From CAWEYO01 sp963813315 (GTDB taxonomy: Bacteria; Pseudomonadota; Alphaproteobacteria; Rhizobiales; Rhizobiaceae): a DNA stretch of 28,612 bases. Each line of letters starts with the position of its first letter. Position 1 is the stretch's first letter. Position numbers and translations under genes: made by a program. The notes beneath the pieces were generated by a model, which saw nothing but the letters and a program-made list of their open reading frames with translations, ran no database searches and was not told the origin of the DNA. Of this stretch, positions 8,418 to 16,440 are shown piece after piece. The stretch lies in the NCBI GenBank assembly GCA_963813315.1, contig CAWEYO010000006.1:1-28612 (forward strand), in the 5' to 3' direction.

Positions 8418-9242
8418 ATGACCCGCTCGCCGCTTGCTCAAACCTCCCGCCTGGCCCGGCGCTCGGACGGCACGAAGGCGGCAAACCGCACGGTGCCGGA
8501 GGAAACGCCGGTGGCGTTTTCCTATGCCGGCACGACCCATGCGGTGATGATGGCGAGCCCGGCCGATTTCGAAGATTTCGCACTCGGCTTCAGCCTGACC
8601 GAAGGCATTGTCTCCATGCCTGATGAGATCGATGCGATCGAGGTGGAGGATTTGGGCGCGGGCATCGACATCCGGATCCGGCTCCGGGATGTTGCCAACA
8701 GGCGTTTCGAGGCGCGGCGGCGCAGGCTCGCCGGGCCCGTCGGCTGCGGGCTGTGCGGAATAGAGTCCATCGAGGAAGCCATGCGTTCTGTTGCCAGCGT
8801 CGGTCAGTCGGGACTTACGTTATCTCCGAGCGACATCATTCAGTCGGTCAAGCTGCTCTCCAAGGTGCAGCCACTTCATACCGAGACGGGTGCGGTTCAT
8901 GCCGCCGGCTTCTACGTACCGGGCAAGGGCATCGTCGAGGCGCGCGAGGATGTCGGACGCCACAACGCACTCGACAAGCTGGCCGGCGCACTTGCGCGAA
9001 GCCGCGTCGCAGGCCCGAGCGGCGCCGTCGTGGTGACCAGCCGGGTCTCGGTCGAGATGGTGCAGAAGACGGCCGCGATCGGCTCGCCTTTCATCATCGC
9101 CGTCTCGGCGCCGACGGCTCTTGCCATCCGCACCGCGGAGGCGGCGGGAATGACACTCGTCGCGCTGGTCCGCGGCGACGATTTTGATATTTTCACCCAT
9201 CCGCACCGCGTGACTTCCGGAGCCACAAAACATGTCGCATGA
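8418..9242 (+). CDS. fdhD: Formate dehydrogenase accessory sulfurtransferase FdhD
   Basis: FdhD/FdsC (274 aa) passes sulfur from a cysteine desulfurase to the Mo-bis-MGD cofactor, giving the terminal sulfido ligand that formate dehydrogenase needs. The loop cysteines are C110 and C113 in GPVGCGLCGIES, the family hallmark. Other conserved stretches are HTETGAVHAAGF, REDVGRHNALDK and TSRVSVEMVQKTA. The start at 8418 lies just after the palindromic repeat. No strong Shine-Dalgarno is seen (a GAAGG lies about 10 nt upstream). The 3' end overlaps fdsD by 11 bp, so the pair is coupled. Length and motifs are intact. Confidence 0.96.
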   Translation: MTRSPLAQTSRLARRSDGTKAANRTVPEETPVAFSYAGTTHAVMMASPADFEDFALGFSLTEGIVSMPDEIDAIEVEDLGAGIDIRIRLRDVANRRFEARRRRLAGPVGCGLCGIESIEEAMRSVASVGQSGLTLSPSDIIQSVKLLSKVQPLHTETGAVHAAGFYVPGKGIVEAREDVGRHNALDKLAGALARSRVAGPSGAVVVTSRVSVEMVQKTAAIGSPFIIAVSAPTALAIRTAEAAGMTLVALVRGDDFDIFTHPHRVTSGATKHVA

Positions 9243-9510
9243 CGAACACCACGCTATGAGCACACAGGAAAAGCTCGTCTACATGGCCAACCAGATCGCG
9301 GCCTTCTTCCAGACGATGCCGCATGACGAAGCGGCTGCTGGCGTGGCCAAGCACATCAATGATTTCTGGGATCCGCGAATGCGCCGGCAGTTCTTCGAGA
9401 TTGTCGAGGCGGGCGGCGAAGGTCTTTCGCCGCTGGTACTGGATGCCGTGGCCAAGATCAGGAGGCCAGCACCGCCCGCCCCTCTTCCTGGCGGAAGGGT
9501 CGAGGCGTAG
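9232..9510 (+). CDS. fdsD: Formate dehydrogenase delta subunit
   Basis: Small delta subunit (92 aa) of the FdsABGD complex; in characterised systems it has a structural or assembly role and no cofactor. The family core is visible as KLVYMANQIAAFFQTMPHDEAAAGVAKHINDFWDPRMRRQFFEIV. It starts within fdhD (11-bp overlap). A second in-frame ATG at 9256 (MSTQEKLVYMAN) is also possible and matches the shorter N-terminus of some homologues. The last residues (RRPAPPAPLPGGRVEA) are a Pro-rich tail. It is the last gene of the operon; a single repeat arm and a hairpin follow. Confidence 0.93.
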   Translation: MSHDEHHAMSTQEKLVYMANQIAAFFQTMPHDEAAAGVAKHINDFWDPRMRRQFFEIVEAGGEGLSPLVLDAVAKIRRPAPPAPLPGGRVEA

Positions 9511-9522
9511 CCTTAAGCGGCA

Positions 9523-9567
9523 GCCAATCTCCCCTTGCAGGGGAGATGTCCGGCAGGACAGCGGGGG
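9523..9567. repeat. Single-arm copy of the palindromic repeat (copy B)
   Basis: One arm only: CCAATCTCCCCTTGCAGGGG followed by AGATGTCCGGCAGGACAGC and a G-run. It matches the right arm of copy A except in the hairpin loop and the G-run. It lies immediately after fdsD in the convergent gap and may serve as the 3' hairpin of the fds transcript. Confidence 0.8.
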
Positions 9568-9583
9568 CACCGTCGAGCATCGA

Positions 9584-9610
9584 CATTGAGGTTATCCCGC
9601 AACCTCAATG
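9584..9610. terminator. Hairpin between convergent fdsD and SnoaL-like gene
   Basis: Perfect 10-bp inverted repeat CATTGAGGTT-atcccgc-AACCTCAATG midway between two converging genes. Position suits a bidirectional terminator, but no T-run follows on either strand, so intrinsic termination is uncertain. Confidence 0.45.
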
Positions 9611-9618
9611 CCTGTCGC

Positions 9619-10110
9619 TCACATCAACCCGAGTTGCTTGTAGAAGCCGAGTGCATCGTAATAGTCGCTTTGCGATGCGATCTTGCCGCCCTTGATCCCG
9701 AAAATCGAAGCGCCGGTGATGGAGAAGGTCTTGCCCGTCGCCTTCGTGCCGTCGGCCCAGTCGCCGGTGTTGGTGCCCGAGAATTCCCATTCGAAGGACA
9801 CCCGGTCGTCCTGCACGACCGGAGTTCCCTTCATCTTCCACACGGCGTCCGGGACGGCGTTGAGGAAATTGTCGATCACTCCTGTCTTGGCGGCTTCCTT
9901 GCCCATGACCGGTTTTCCGACCGATGCGTCATAGTAGGTGACGTCATCGGCGAAATAGCCGGCTGCCTTGGTGGAGTCGTGCCCGTTCCAGGCGGCGAGA
10001 TAAGCCTCGACGACCGCCTGGGCGGTGTCGTCCGCGAAGGCGGCCGAGACCGGGACAGCAGTTGACAGTCCCAAAGCGGCGGCTGCGACAAAAAACTGAC
10101 GGCGGCGCAT
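9619..10110 (-). CDS. Exported SnoaL-like (NTF2-fold) protein
   Basis: Protein of 163 aa with an N-terminal export signal, MRRRQFFVAAAALGLSTAVPVSAAFA. Its RRRQFF start resembles a twin-arginine signal, with a likely cleavage after AFA. The mature part is a SnoaL/ester-cyclase-like NTF2 fold of about 130 residues (AVVEAYLAAWNGHDSTKAAGYFADDVTYYD..., GASIFGIKGGKIASQSDYYDALGFYKQLGL). Family members range from polyketide cyclases to small-molecule binding proteins, and no specific substrate can be assigned. It has a good Shine-Dalgarno (AAAGGA) and lies 108 bp downstream of the aldehyde dehydrogenase on the same strand, so it may be its last operon member or have its own promoter. Confidence 0.85.
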   Translation of the reverse strand: MRRRQFFVAAAALGLSTAVPVSAAFADDTAQAVVEAYLAAWNGHDSTKAAGYFADDVTYYDASVGKPVMGKEAAKTGVIDNFLNAVPDAVWKMKGTPVVQDDRVSFEWEFSGTNTGDWADGTKATGKTFSITGASIFGIKGGKIASQSDYYDALGFYKQLGLM

Positions 10111-10218
10111 GTTCGTGATCCTTTCCGGTTTGAGCAGTCGGCTTGATTCAACTCATGACCTCGTGATGCGCCGGCGCGCCTCAGCCTGCTCTATTGACGT
10201 TTGCGCTGGCGGGGCACA

Positions 10219-11646
10219 TCACCCATGCGCCACCATCACGTGGCGGACCGCGGTGTAGTCTTCCAGCGCGTAAAGCGACATATCCTTGCCGTAACCGGAC
10301 TGCTTCAGCCCACCGTGCGGCATCTCATTCGTCAGCATGAAATGGGTGTTGATCCAAGTGCAGCCATACTGCAGCCGCGCCGCAGCCGCCATGGCGCGCG
10401 AAACGTCCTTCGTCCAGACCGAGGACGCCAGCCCGTAGTCACTGTCGTTTGCCCATGCCACCGCGTCGTCGACATCGGAGAAGCGCGTGACAGAGACGAC
10501 GGGGCCGAATACTTCCTTACGGACGATCTCGTCTTCCTGCAGCGCGCCTGCGACGATTGTCGGCTGGTAGAAGAAGCCACTGCCATCTCCCGGCCGGCCG
10601 CCGGTGGTAATCTCGATGTGCCGCAGCTCGGAGGCGCGCTCCACGAAACTTGCCACGCGATCGCGCTGGCGCCTCGAGATCAGCGGGCCCATCTCGTTTT
10701 CGGTATCGTCGGGCCGGGCGTATTTGATGGTGGAGACAGCGGCGGTAAGATCTGCAACCAGCCTGTCGTAGATCTTGCTGCCGGCATAGATGCGGCAGGC
10801 AGCCGTGCAGTCCTGACCGGCATTATAGTAACTGAACGCGCGGAGCCCGGTCACGACGGCTTCCAGGTCGGCGTCGTCGAAGATGATGACGGGAGCCTTG
10901 CCGCCAAGCTCGAGATGCGTGCGCTTCACCGACCTCGCGGCCGCCTGCATGACTTTCTTGCCTGTGCCGACATCGCCCGTAATTGAGATCATGTTGACTT
11001 TCGGGTGATTGATCAGCGTGTTTCCCACGCTGTCGCCGCGACCGAGCACGACATTGACCACGCCCTCGGGCAGTATTTCAGCCAGGATTTTCGCGAGTTT
11101 CAACGCTGTCAGCGGCGTCTGCTCCGAAGGCTTGAATACGACCGTATTGCCGCCGCCTATCGCCGGGGCCAGCTTCCAGGCCATCATCATGAGCGGGTAG
11201 TTCCACGGCGCGATCGAGGCGACGATGCCGATCGGATCGCGGCGGATCATCGACGTATGGCCCGGCAGATATTCGCCCGCGACGACGCCCGGCATCGAAC
11301 GAACGGCGCCAGCGAAGAAGCGGTAGCAATCGATGATCGCCGGGATCTCGTCGTTCAGCACGGCGTTGATCGGCTTGCCGCAGTTGAGCGATTCCAACGC
11401 CGCGAATTCGTTCGCTTCGGCCTCGATGCGATCGGCAATCTTCAGGAGATAGCCGGAACGCTGCCCGGGTGTGGTGCGCGACCAGGTTACAAAGGCCTTA
11501 TCCGCCGCGGCCACCGCCGCATTGACCTGCGCTTCCGATGCTTCCGGAAGGTCGAGGATCGTACCGCCGGTCTTCGGGTCTAGAACGGGTTCCTCCGTTT
11601 CGGTTCCCTTCTCGAACCTGGAGCCAATGAGCATTTCGGTATCCAT
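10219..11646 (-). CDS. patD: Gamma-aminobutyraldehyde dehydrogenase-like NAD-dependent aldehyde dehydrogenase
   Basis: Aldehyde dehydrogenase of 475 aa that closely matches the PatD/YdcW family (oxidation of 4-aminobutanal from putrescine to GABA) and the related betaine-aldehyde group. Catalytic residues sit where the E. coli enzyme has them: E246 (LELGGK) and C280 (GQDCTAACR). The NAD-binding segments PWNYPLMMM, FKPSEQTPL and ITGDVGTGK are present. The frame stays open upstream into the permease gene, but the ATG at 11646 is chosen because GGGAGAG lies about 6 nt before it; an ATG at 11661 is the alternative. It is downstream of the two permease genes (20-bp gap), so its substrate probably derives from what the importer brings in. 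Choline-derived or other amino-aldehydes cannot be excluded. Confidence 0.9.
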   Translation of the reverse strand: MDTEMLIGSRFEKGTETEEPVLDPKTGGTILDLPEASEAQVNAAVAAADKAFVTWSRTTPGQRSGYLLKIADRIEAEANEFAALESLNCGKPINAVLNDEIPAIIDCYRFFAGAVRSMPGVVAGEYLPGHTSMIRRDPIGIVASIAPWNYPLMMMAWKLAPAIGGGNTVVFKPSEQTPLTALKLAKILAEILPEGVVNVVLGRGDSVGNTLINHPKVNMISITGDVGTGKKVMQAAARSVKRTHLELGGKAPVIIFDDADLEAVVTGLRAFSYYNAGQDCTAACRIYAGSKIYDRLVADLTAAVSTIKYARPDDTENEMGPLISRRQRDRVASFVERASELRHIEITTGGRPGDGSGFFYQPTIVAGALQEDEIVRKEVFGPVVSVTRFSDVDDAVAWANDSDYGLASSVWTKDVSRAMAAAARLQYGCTWINTHFMLTNEMPHGGLKQSGYGKDMSLYALEDYTAVRHVMVAHG

Positions 11647-11666
11647 GATCGTCTCTCCCATGAGGG

Positions 11667-12482
11667 TTATTTTCCGGCGCCGGCGATCTGGTCGCCCTCG
11701 CGCGTGAGGTAGTAGGCAAGAAGGATCGGCAGCAGGGTCACGAGTACGACGAACATCGCGACTACGTTTGTCACGGGGCGCTGCCGCGGCCGCACCAATT
11801 CCTCGAGCATCCAGATCGGCAGGGTCTGCTGCTGGCCGGCCGTGAAGGTCGTGACGATCACCTCGTCGAAAGAGAGCGCGAAGGCGAGCATGCCGCCCGC
11901 AAGAAGTGCAGTGCCGATGTTCGGCAGGATGACATGCCGGAAGGTCTGGAAGCCATCCGCGCCGAGATCCATCGATGCCTCGATCAGCGAACCCGAAGTG
12001 CGCCGGAACCGCGCGACGGCGTTGTTGTAAACGACTACGACGCAGAACGTCGCGTGCCCCAGAATGATCGTCCAGAAGGAAAACGGGATATCGGCGAGAT
12101 TGAACGCCGAGCGCAGCGCGATGCCGGTGATGATGCCGGGCAGCGCAATCGGCAGGATGACCAGCAGCGAGATCATCTCGCGGCCGAAAAAGCGCGTCTG
12201 GCTGACGGCTGCCGCGCAAAGCGTGCCCAGCACAAGCGCGATCGCGGTGGAGACCGCCGCGACCTTGACCGAAAGTGCCAAGGCGGCCCAGACGTCGGGC
12301 CGGCCCCATGCGACAGCCAGCCACTGGGCCGTCAAGCCCGGCGGCGGCCACTGGTAGCTCTTCTCTTCTGTTGTGAAGGCATAGACAAAGATCAGCAAGA
12401 TAGGCAGGTGCAGGAAGAGCAGGCCTCCCGCGGCCGCCATTTTCAGGCCGAGCGGAGCTGATTGGCCGCGGTCAGAGCGCAT
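11667..12482 (-). CDS. potC: Polyamine-type ABC importer inner-membrane permease (PotC-like)
   Basis: Second permease (271 aa) of a spermidine/putrescine-type ABC importer. It has about six membrane segments, starting at residues about 12-33 (GLKMAAAGGLLFLHLPILLIFVYAF). The EAA loop that contacts the ATPase is EASMDLGADGFQTFRHVILPNIGTALLAG. The start at 12482 is chosen because it overlaps the PotB stop by 11 bp, as is usual for such pairs; the longer upstream extension to 12593 is PotB shadow. It is followed at 20 bp by the aldehyde dehydrogenase. Transport substrate is inferred from family and neighbours, not proven. Confidence 0.9.
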   Translation of the reverse strand: MRSDRGQSAPLGLKMAAAGGLLFLHLPILLIFVYAFTTEEKSYQWPPPGLTAQWLAVAWGRPDVWAALALSVKVAAVSTAIALVLGTLCAAAVSQTRFFGREMISLLVILPIALPGIITGIALRSAFNLADIPFSFWTIILGHATFCVVVVYNNAVARFRRTSGSLIEASMDLGADGFQTFRHVILPNIGTALLAGGMLAFALSFDEVIVTTFTAGQQQTLPIWMLEELVRPRQRPVTNVVAMFVVLVTLLPILLAYYLTREGDQIAGAGK

Positions 12483-13443
12483 CGAACGCCCCCATGCGTT
12501 TGGCCATCCAAAGATACAAACCCATGATGACGACCGGCACCACGGTGAAGGCCGCGGCGAGCGGAATGTTGCCGGCTGTACCCTGATGCGCATAGACGGC
12601 CTGGCCGATGAAGAGCCGCGACGTGCCGACGATCTGCGGAATGATGTAGTCGCCGAGCGTCAGCGAGAAGGTGAAGATCGAGCCGGCGACGATGCCCGGC
12701 AGCGCAAGCGGGAACAGAACATTACGAAAGGTCTGGCCCGGCGAGGCGCCGAGATCCGATGACGCTTCGAGAAGGTTTCCCGGCACACGCTCGAGCGCCG
12801 CCTGGATCGGCAGGATCATGAATGGAAGCCAGACGTAGACGAAGACGATGAAGGTGCCGGTGAAGGAAACCGACAGCGAGTTGCCGCCGACGATCGGCAG
12901 GCTCAGCCAGCCGTCAAGCAGCCAGGTCAGATGCAGCTTGCCGAAAAGCCAGGTGAGGATGCCTTCTTTGGCAAGGATCAGCTTCCAGGCGTAGATCTTG
13001 ACAAGGTAGCTTGACCAAAGAGGCAGCATTACAGCCAGGTAGAACAGCGCCTTCCATTTGCCGCGCGCATAGCGAGCCGCGTAGTATGCGATCGGAAAGC
13101 CGAGAACGGCCGAAACCAGCGTCACCACCGCCGCCATGGTTACAGTGCGGATGATGATGTCGAGATTGGACGGCAGAAGAAGTTCGCCATAGGTCTTCAG
13201 CGTGAATTCGCGGCTGATGAGACCGGAAAACTCGTCGATCGAAAAGAAGCTCTGCAGGAGCAGCGCGAAGAGCGAGCCGAGATAGACCACGCCGAGCCAG
13301 AGCAACGGCGGCGCGAGCATCAGAAAAAGCAGCAGGGCCGGTCTGCGCCAGAGTGTGTCGGAGAGATACCCGAACAAGCCGCCCCGGCTGGGCAGGATCG
13401 CCTGAACGGAAGCCTGGTCTATGTCGGTCGCCACGACGGTCAT
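12472..13443 (-). CDS. potB: Polyamine-type ABC importer inner-membrane permease (PotB-like)
   Basis: First permease (323 aa). A soluble N-terminus of about 35 residues precedes the first membrane helix (PALLLFLMLAPPLLWLGVVYLGSLFALLLQSFF). Further helices follow, with the EAA loop EASSDLGASPGQTFRNVLFPLALPGIVAG. The LLLQSFFSIDEF region and the long first periplasmic loop are typical of PotB/PotH proteins. It overlaps potC by 11 bp. Upstream, 173 bp separate it from the ATPase gene, and that gap contains the second full copy of the palindromic repeat, so the operon may be unevenly expressed across it. Confidence 0.92.
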   Translation of the reverse strand: MTVVATDIDQASVQAILPSRGGLFGYLSDTLWRRPALLLFLMLAPPLLWLGVVYLGSLFALLLQSFFSIDEFSGLISREFTLKTYGELLLPSNLDIIIRTVTMAAVVTLVSAVLGFPIAYYAARYARGKWKALFYLAVMLPLWSSYLVKIYAWKLILAKEGILTWLFGKLHLTWLLDGWLSLPIVGGNSLSVSFTGTFIVFVYVWLPFMILPIQAALERVPGNLLEASSDLGASPGQTFRNVLFPLALPGIVAGSIFTFSLTLGDYIIPQIVGTSRLFIGQAVYAHQGTAGNIPLAAAFTVVPVVIMGLYLWMAKRMGAFDAL

Positions 13444-13470
13444 CGTTCAGCGCCCACGTGCCGCGTAGTG

Positions 13471-13597
13471 CCCCCCTCTGAAAACGCAGCCCGCTCTGGC
13501 CTGCCGGCCATCTCCCCTCAAGGGGGGAGATCAGCAGTTTTGGCGACGCGACCAATCTCCCCCTTGAGGGGGAGATGGCCGGCAGGCCAGAGGGGGG
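13471..13597. repeat. Palindromic repeat family, copy C
   Basis: Same family as 8209-8363: C-run and CTCTG, arm hairpins, a 23-bp spacer, then the complementary arm (13555-13597). The left arm carries an extra 18 bp bounded by CTCTG on both sides. The inner hairpin reads GCCtgccGGC instead of TCCtgccGGA, a paired change. It sits between the ATPase and permease genes of the importer. Confidence 0.88.
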
Positions 13598-13616
13598 TGC
13601 GAAACAGCGGTCATCG

Positions 13617-14618
13617 TTACCCTCCCGCCTCGTCCATCAGATGAAGGTGCTCGCGATTGAAAGTGAGCACGACCGTGTCGCCTTCCGGCGGTAGCGAAAC
13701 GCCGGACGGCACCGTGGCATGAAGGCGCAGTCCATCGGCGTCGAGCGCGAGTTTGGTGGTGGCGCCCATGTAGTTTGTCGAGACGAGTCGGGCGGAAACT
13801 CCGTCCCCATCGGCCGCACGAGCAATGCGGATCGCTTCAGGGCGCAGGCTGCCCCAGCGCCGCTGTCCGCAATAGCGCTGCACGAAATCCGGCGGGAGCA
13901 CGTTGGACGAGCCGACGAAATCCGCAACAAAGCGCGATCGTGGCCGCTCGTAGATTTCCTCCGGTGCGCCGATCTGCATGATCATGCCATCGTTGAACAC
14001 GGCAACCCGGTCAGCCATGGAAAGGGCTTCGCCCTGGTCATGCGTAACGAAGACGAAGGTGATACGCAGCGTCCGCTGCAGCGCCTTCAATTCCTCCTGC
14101 ATCTGCTCGCGCAGCTTGAGGTCGAGCGCACCGAGCGGCTCGTCGAGCAGCAGCACCTTCGGCTTGTTGACGAGCGCGCGGGCGAGCGCCACGCGCTGCC
14201 TCTGCCCACCGGAAAGCTGGCTCGGCTTACGCTTGCCGTAGGCCGGCAACTGCACCAGTTTCAGTGCGTCTTCAGCCGCCTGAACGCGTTCCGCCTTTCC
14301 GACCCCCTTTACCATCAAGCCGTAAGCGACGTTGTCGAGGACATTGAGGTGCGGAAACAACGCATAGTCCTGGAAGACGGTATTGACGTTGCGCCGGTAG
14401 GGCGGAACTCCTTCAGCCTTCTCACCGAATATGTCGATATGGCCCGAAGTCGGCTGCTCGAAACCCGCGATCAGGCGAAGGCAGGTCGTCTTGCCGGAGC
14501 CCGACGGGCCGAGCATGGCGAAGAATTCGCCCTGCCTGATCTCCAGGTCCACCGCATTGACGGCCTTTACCGCTCCGAAATGGCGCGAGACTTTCTGAAA
14601 GGAAACGGCTGGTGTCAT
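13617..14618 (-). CDS. potA: Polyamine-type ABC importer ATP-binding protein (PotA-like)
   Basis: ATPase of 333 aa that energises the importer from the cytoplasmic face. Visible motifs are Walker A GPSGSGKTTC, Q-loop VFQDYALFPHL, signature LSGGQRQRVALARAL, Walker B VLLLDEPLGALD and the switch histidine in FVTHDQGEAL. The C-terminal TOBE-like part covers residues about 240-333 and includes SLRPEAIRI. I chose the ATG at 14618 because MTPAVSFQKVSRHFG matches the family start; the open frame upstream to 14741 is non-homologous. The Shine-Dalgarno is weak. It is separated from the binding-protein gene by 164 bp holding a hairpin. Confidence 0.93.
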   Translation of the reverse strand: MTPAVSFQKVSRHFGAVKAVNAVDLEIRQGEFFAMLGPSGSGKTTCLRLIAGFEQPTSGHIDIFGEKAEGVPPYRRNVNTVFQDYALFPHLNVLDNVAYGLMVKGVGKAERVQAAEDALKLVQLPAYGKRKPSQLSGGQRQRVALARALVNKPKVLLLDEPLGALDLKLREQMQEELKALQRTLRITFVFVTHDQGEALSMADRVAVFNDGMIMQIGAPEEIYERPRSRFVADFVGSSNVLPPDFVQRYCGQRRWGSLRPEAIRIARAADGDGVSARLVSTNYMGATTKLALDADGLRLHATVPSGVSLPPEGDTVVLTFNREHLHLMDEAGG

Positions 14619-14757
14619 CGTGCTCTGTTTCAAAATCAGGCGGATATCGCGGCTCGATCGTTTCCGGCGTCCCGAACATTCCGCCGCGATGCGGGGCATG
14701 GCGGGACGTAGGGTGAAGCAGTCGAGGTGGACGGCGCCCACCCCTATCTACGTGTTG

Positions 14758-14776
14758 CCCTCCCTACAAGGGAGGG
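14758..14776 (-). other. Hairpin between binding-protein and ATPase genes
   Basis: Perfect 8-bp inverted repeat CCCTCCCT-aca-AGGGAGGG, 6 nt after the binding-protein stop codon. There is no T-run. In ABC operons such a structure commonly protects the upstream binding-protein mRNA or attenuates read-through, giving excess binding protein. The sequence is also like short rhizobial intergenic repeats. Confidence 0.55.
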
Positions 14777-14782
14777 TAAGCT

Positions 14783-15937
14783 TTACCGACCACCGATCAC
14801 GCCGATATAGTCCGACACCCAGCGGTAGTAGGGCACGCATTCGCCCTGCTCGCACTTGGCAACCGGCGTTTTCCAGAACTTGATCCTGTCAAAGTCTTCG
14901 AAGCCGTTGGTCTTGCAGCCTTCCTCGGTCAGCAGCGCGTTGCCCTTGCAGGCAGCCGGCACAGCCGGATTGGAACCGAACCAGGCAGCGAGATCGCCTT
15001 GCACCTTGGGCGACAGCGAATGCTCCATCCACATATAGGCGCAGTTCGGGTGGGCCGCCTCGACGTGCAACATCGTTGTATCGGCCCATCCCGTGGCGCC
15101 CTCTTCCGGAACGGTGGATGCCACCGGCTGCTTGTCGGCGACAAGAAGGTTGACCTGGAACGGCCACGATCCGGAGGCAACGACGCCTTCGTTCTTGAAG
15201 TCGTCAACCTGGATCATCGCGTCGTGCCAATAGCGGCCCACCAGAGTGCGCTGTTGGCGCAGGAGATCGAGCGCGGCCTTGTACTGATCTTCGTTCAACT
15301 CATACGGGTTCTTTATGCCAAGATCCGGCTTGTGCGCCATGAGGTAATTTGCGGCGTCGGCCACATGGATCGGGCCGTCATAGGCCTGGACGCGGCCTTT
15401 GTTGGACTTGCCGTCGGGCAGCGTCGCTTCTTCGAACACGACGCTCCAGCTCTTTGGTGCTTCCTTGAAGACGTTGGTGTTATACATCAGAACGTTCGGC
15501 CCCCATTGATAGGGGGTGCCGTAGTGGACTCCGTCGACAGTGTGCCACGGCGCGCTCTGCAGCCGCTCGTCGATGGTCTTCCAGCTCGGGATCAGGTCGG
15601 TGTTGATCGGCTGCACGCGCTTTCCCGCAACCAGCCTGAGCGAGGCGTCGCCCGAAGCCGTGGCAAGATCGAAGCCGCCCTCGTTCATCAGCGCGACCAT
15701 CTCATCCGAGGTGGCAGCGGTCTTGACGTTGACTTTGCAGCCGGTCTTCGTCTCGAATTCCGTCACCCAATCGAAATTCTTGTCGGCTTCGCCGCGCTCA
15801 ATATAGCCGGGCCAGGCGATGATGGTGACCTCCCCCTCGCCGGCGCCCAGCTCTTTCAGCATTTCCTGTGCCGTCGCCTGGCCGGAAAAGCTGAGCGCGA
15901 GCGCCATGGCGGTACAGGACTTCAGAAACGACTTCAT
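14783..15937 (-). CDS. potD: Polyamine-type ABC importer periplasmic substrate-binding protein
   Basis: Periplasmic binding protein of 384 aa with a Sec signal (MKSFLKSCTAMALALSFSGQATAQ, cleavage likely after TAQ). The mature part has the PotD/PotF-like bilobal fold, with the early strand GEVTIIAWPGYIERG and the hinge-region segment YGTPYQWGPNVLMYN. C-terminal cysteines (CKGN...EEGC, KCEQGEC) could form disulfides. An excellent Shine-Dalgarno (GGGAGGT) precedes the ATG. It is the first gene of the importer operon, divergent from the kinase/flavoprotein pair across a 503-bp gap. Residue-level ligand prediction is not possible from here; a polyamine or another cationic amine is the family expectation. 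Confidence 0.9.
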   Translation of the reverse strand: MKSFLKSCTAMALALSFSGQATAQEMLKELGAGEGEVTIIAWPGYIERGEADKNFDWVTEFETKTGCKVNVKTAATSDEMVALMNEGGFDLATASGDASLRLVAGKRVQPINTDLIPSWKTIDERLQSAPWHTVDGVHYGTPYQWGPNVLMYNTNVFKEAPKSWSVVFEEATLPDGKSNKGRVQAYDGPIHVADAANYLMAHKPDLGIKNPYELNEDQYKAALDLLRQQRTLVGRYWHDAMIQVDDFKNEGVVASGSWPFQVNLLVADKQPVASTVPEEGATGWADTTMLHVEAAHPNCAYMWMEHSLSPKVQGDLAAWFGSNPAVPAACKGNALLTEEGCKTNGFEDFDRIKFWKTPVAKCEQGECVPYYRWVSDYIGVIGGR

Positions 15938-16440
15938 GTTGGACCTCCCATTTGAAGAGCCGCACTGGGGTCGGCGGCTTCTCCCCGGACCATAAGGTGA
16001 GCCAAAATTCGGGCATTCGCAAATTCATTTGTCAGAACGCCGGTGTCTCGAAGCGGAAACGTCTCAAACGAACGGCAATGTCGCGGAGCAACACCACAAG
16101 CTGCGCGGTCGCTCGAGGCGAGAAGATGACGCGATACGTCATTCGTTATCGGGCTCTCATCAGCGAGCTTGAAGCTCGGGTCCGCCGAGTGGAGCAGCAT
16201 CTGAACCTGCCGGAACTGGATATGCACTGACAATTCAGGGCAGCCGTGGCGGAGTTCGGCATCACAATTCTGATTTCCTTACCGTTGTTTCGCGGCCACT
16301 TCTCCCCTCTTCATGTCCTCTTCGTGGGGCAGAGTAGGCAACGATGGGCGTCGGCGCTCCTTCCGTACGAAGGCCATGTTGACAGGACAGTACGGGCGCG
16401 GTTCCTTTCGCCTCGAGCATCGAGGAGACAGGCAAACAGC
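15938..16440. promoter_or_regulatory. Divergent intergenic region between importer and kinase operons
   Basis: A 503-bp region that should hold promoters for both divergent operons. A TTGACA hexamer lies at 16379-16384 in front of the kinase gene, but no convincing -10 follows at the right distance. Two dyads are visible: ATGACG-cgata-CGTCAT (16126-16142) and CGAGCTT-g-AAGCTCG (16164-16178). Open frames on both strands here look non-coding, except possibly the small one listed separately. No repressor gene is next to it. Confidence 0.5.
16126..16230 (+). CDS. Possible small protein in the divergent region
   Basis: A 34-residue frame, MTRYVIRYRALISELEARVR followed by a short helix-prone tail ending LPELDMH. 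GAGG lies about 8-12 nt upstream of the ATG, and the predicted peptide is a charged amphipathic helix. I do not recognise it. It overlaps both dyads of the region and may simply be non-coding regulatory DNA. Confidence 0.22.
   Translation: MTRYVIRYRALISELEARVRRVEQHLNLPELDMH

Noticed and set aside
3900..8419. Very long open frames on the minus strand opposite fdsB and fdsA (up to 590 codons)
   Set aside because: They are opposite well-supported genes in high-GC DNA, are rich in Arg/Asp/His/Ala, lack domains and have no ribosome-binding context; antisense shadows.
15934..16233. Minus-strand and long plus-strand frames in the divergent promoter region
   Set aside because: Low-quality composition, no recognisable domain, and they overlap each other and the expected promoters.
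16246..16440. Upstream extension of the kinase-like gene by 65 codons
   Set aside because: The extra residues do not look like the family N-terminus; MAISEQRVHALPCW at 16441 does.
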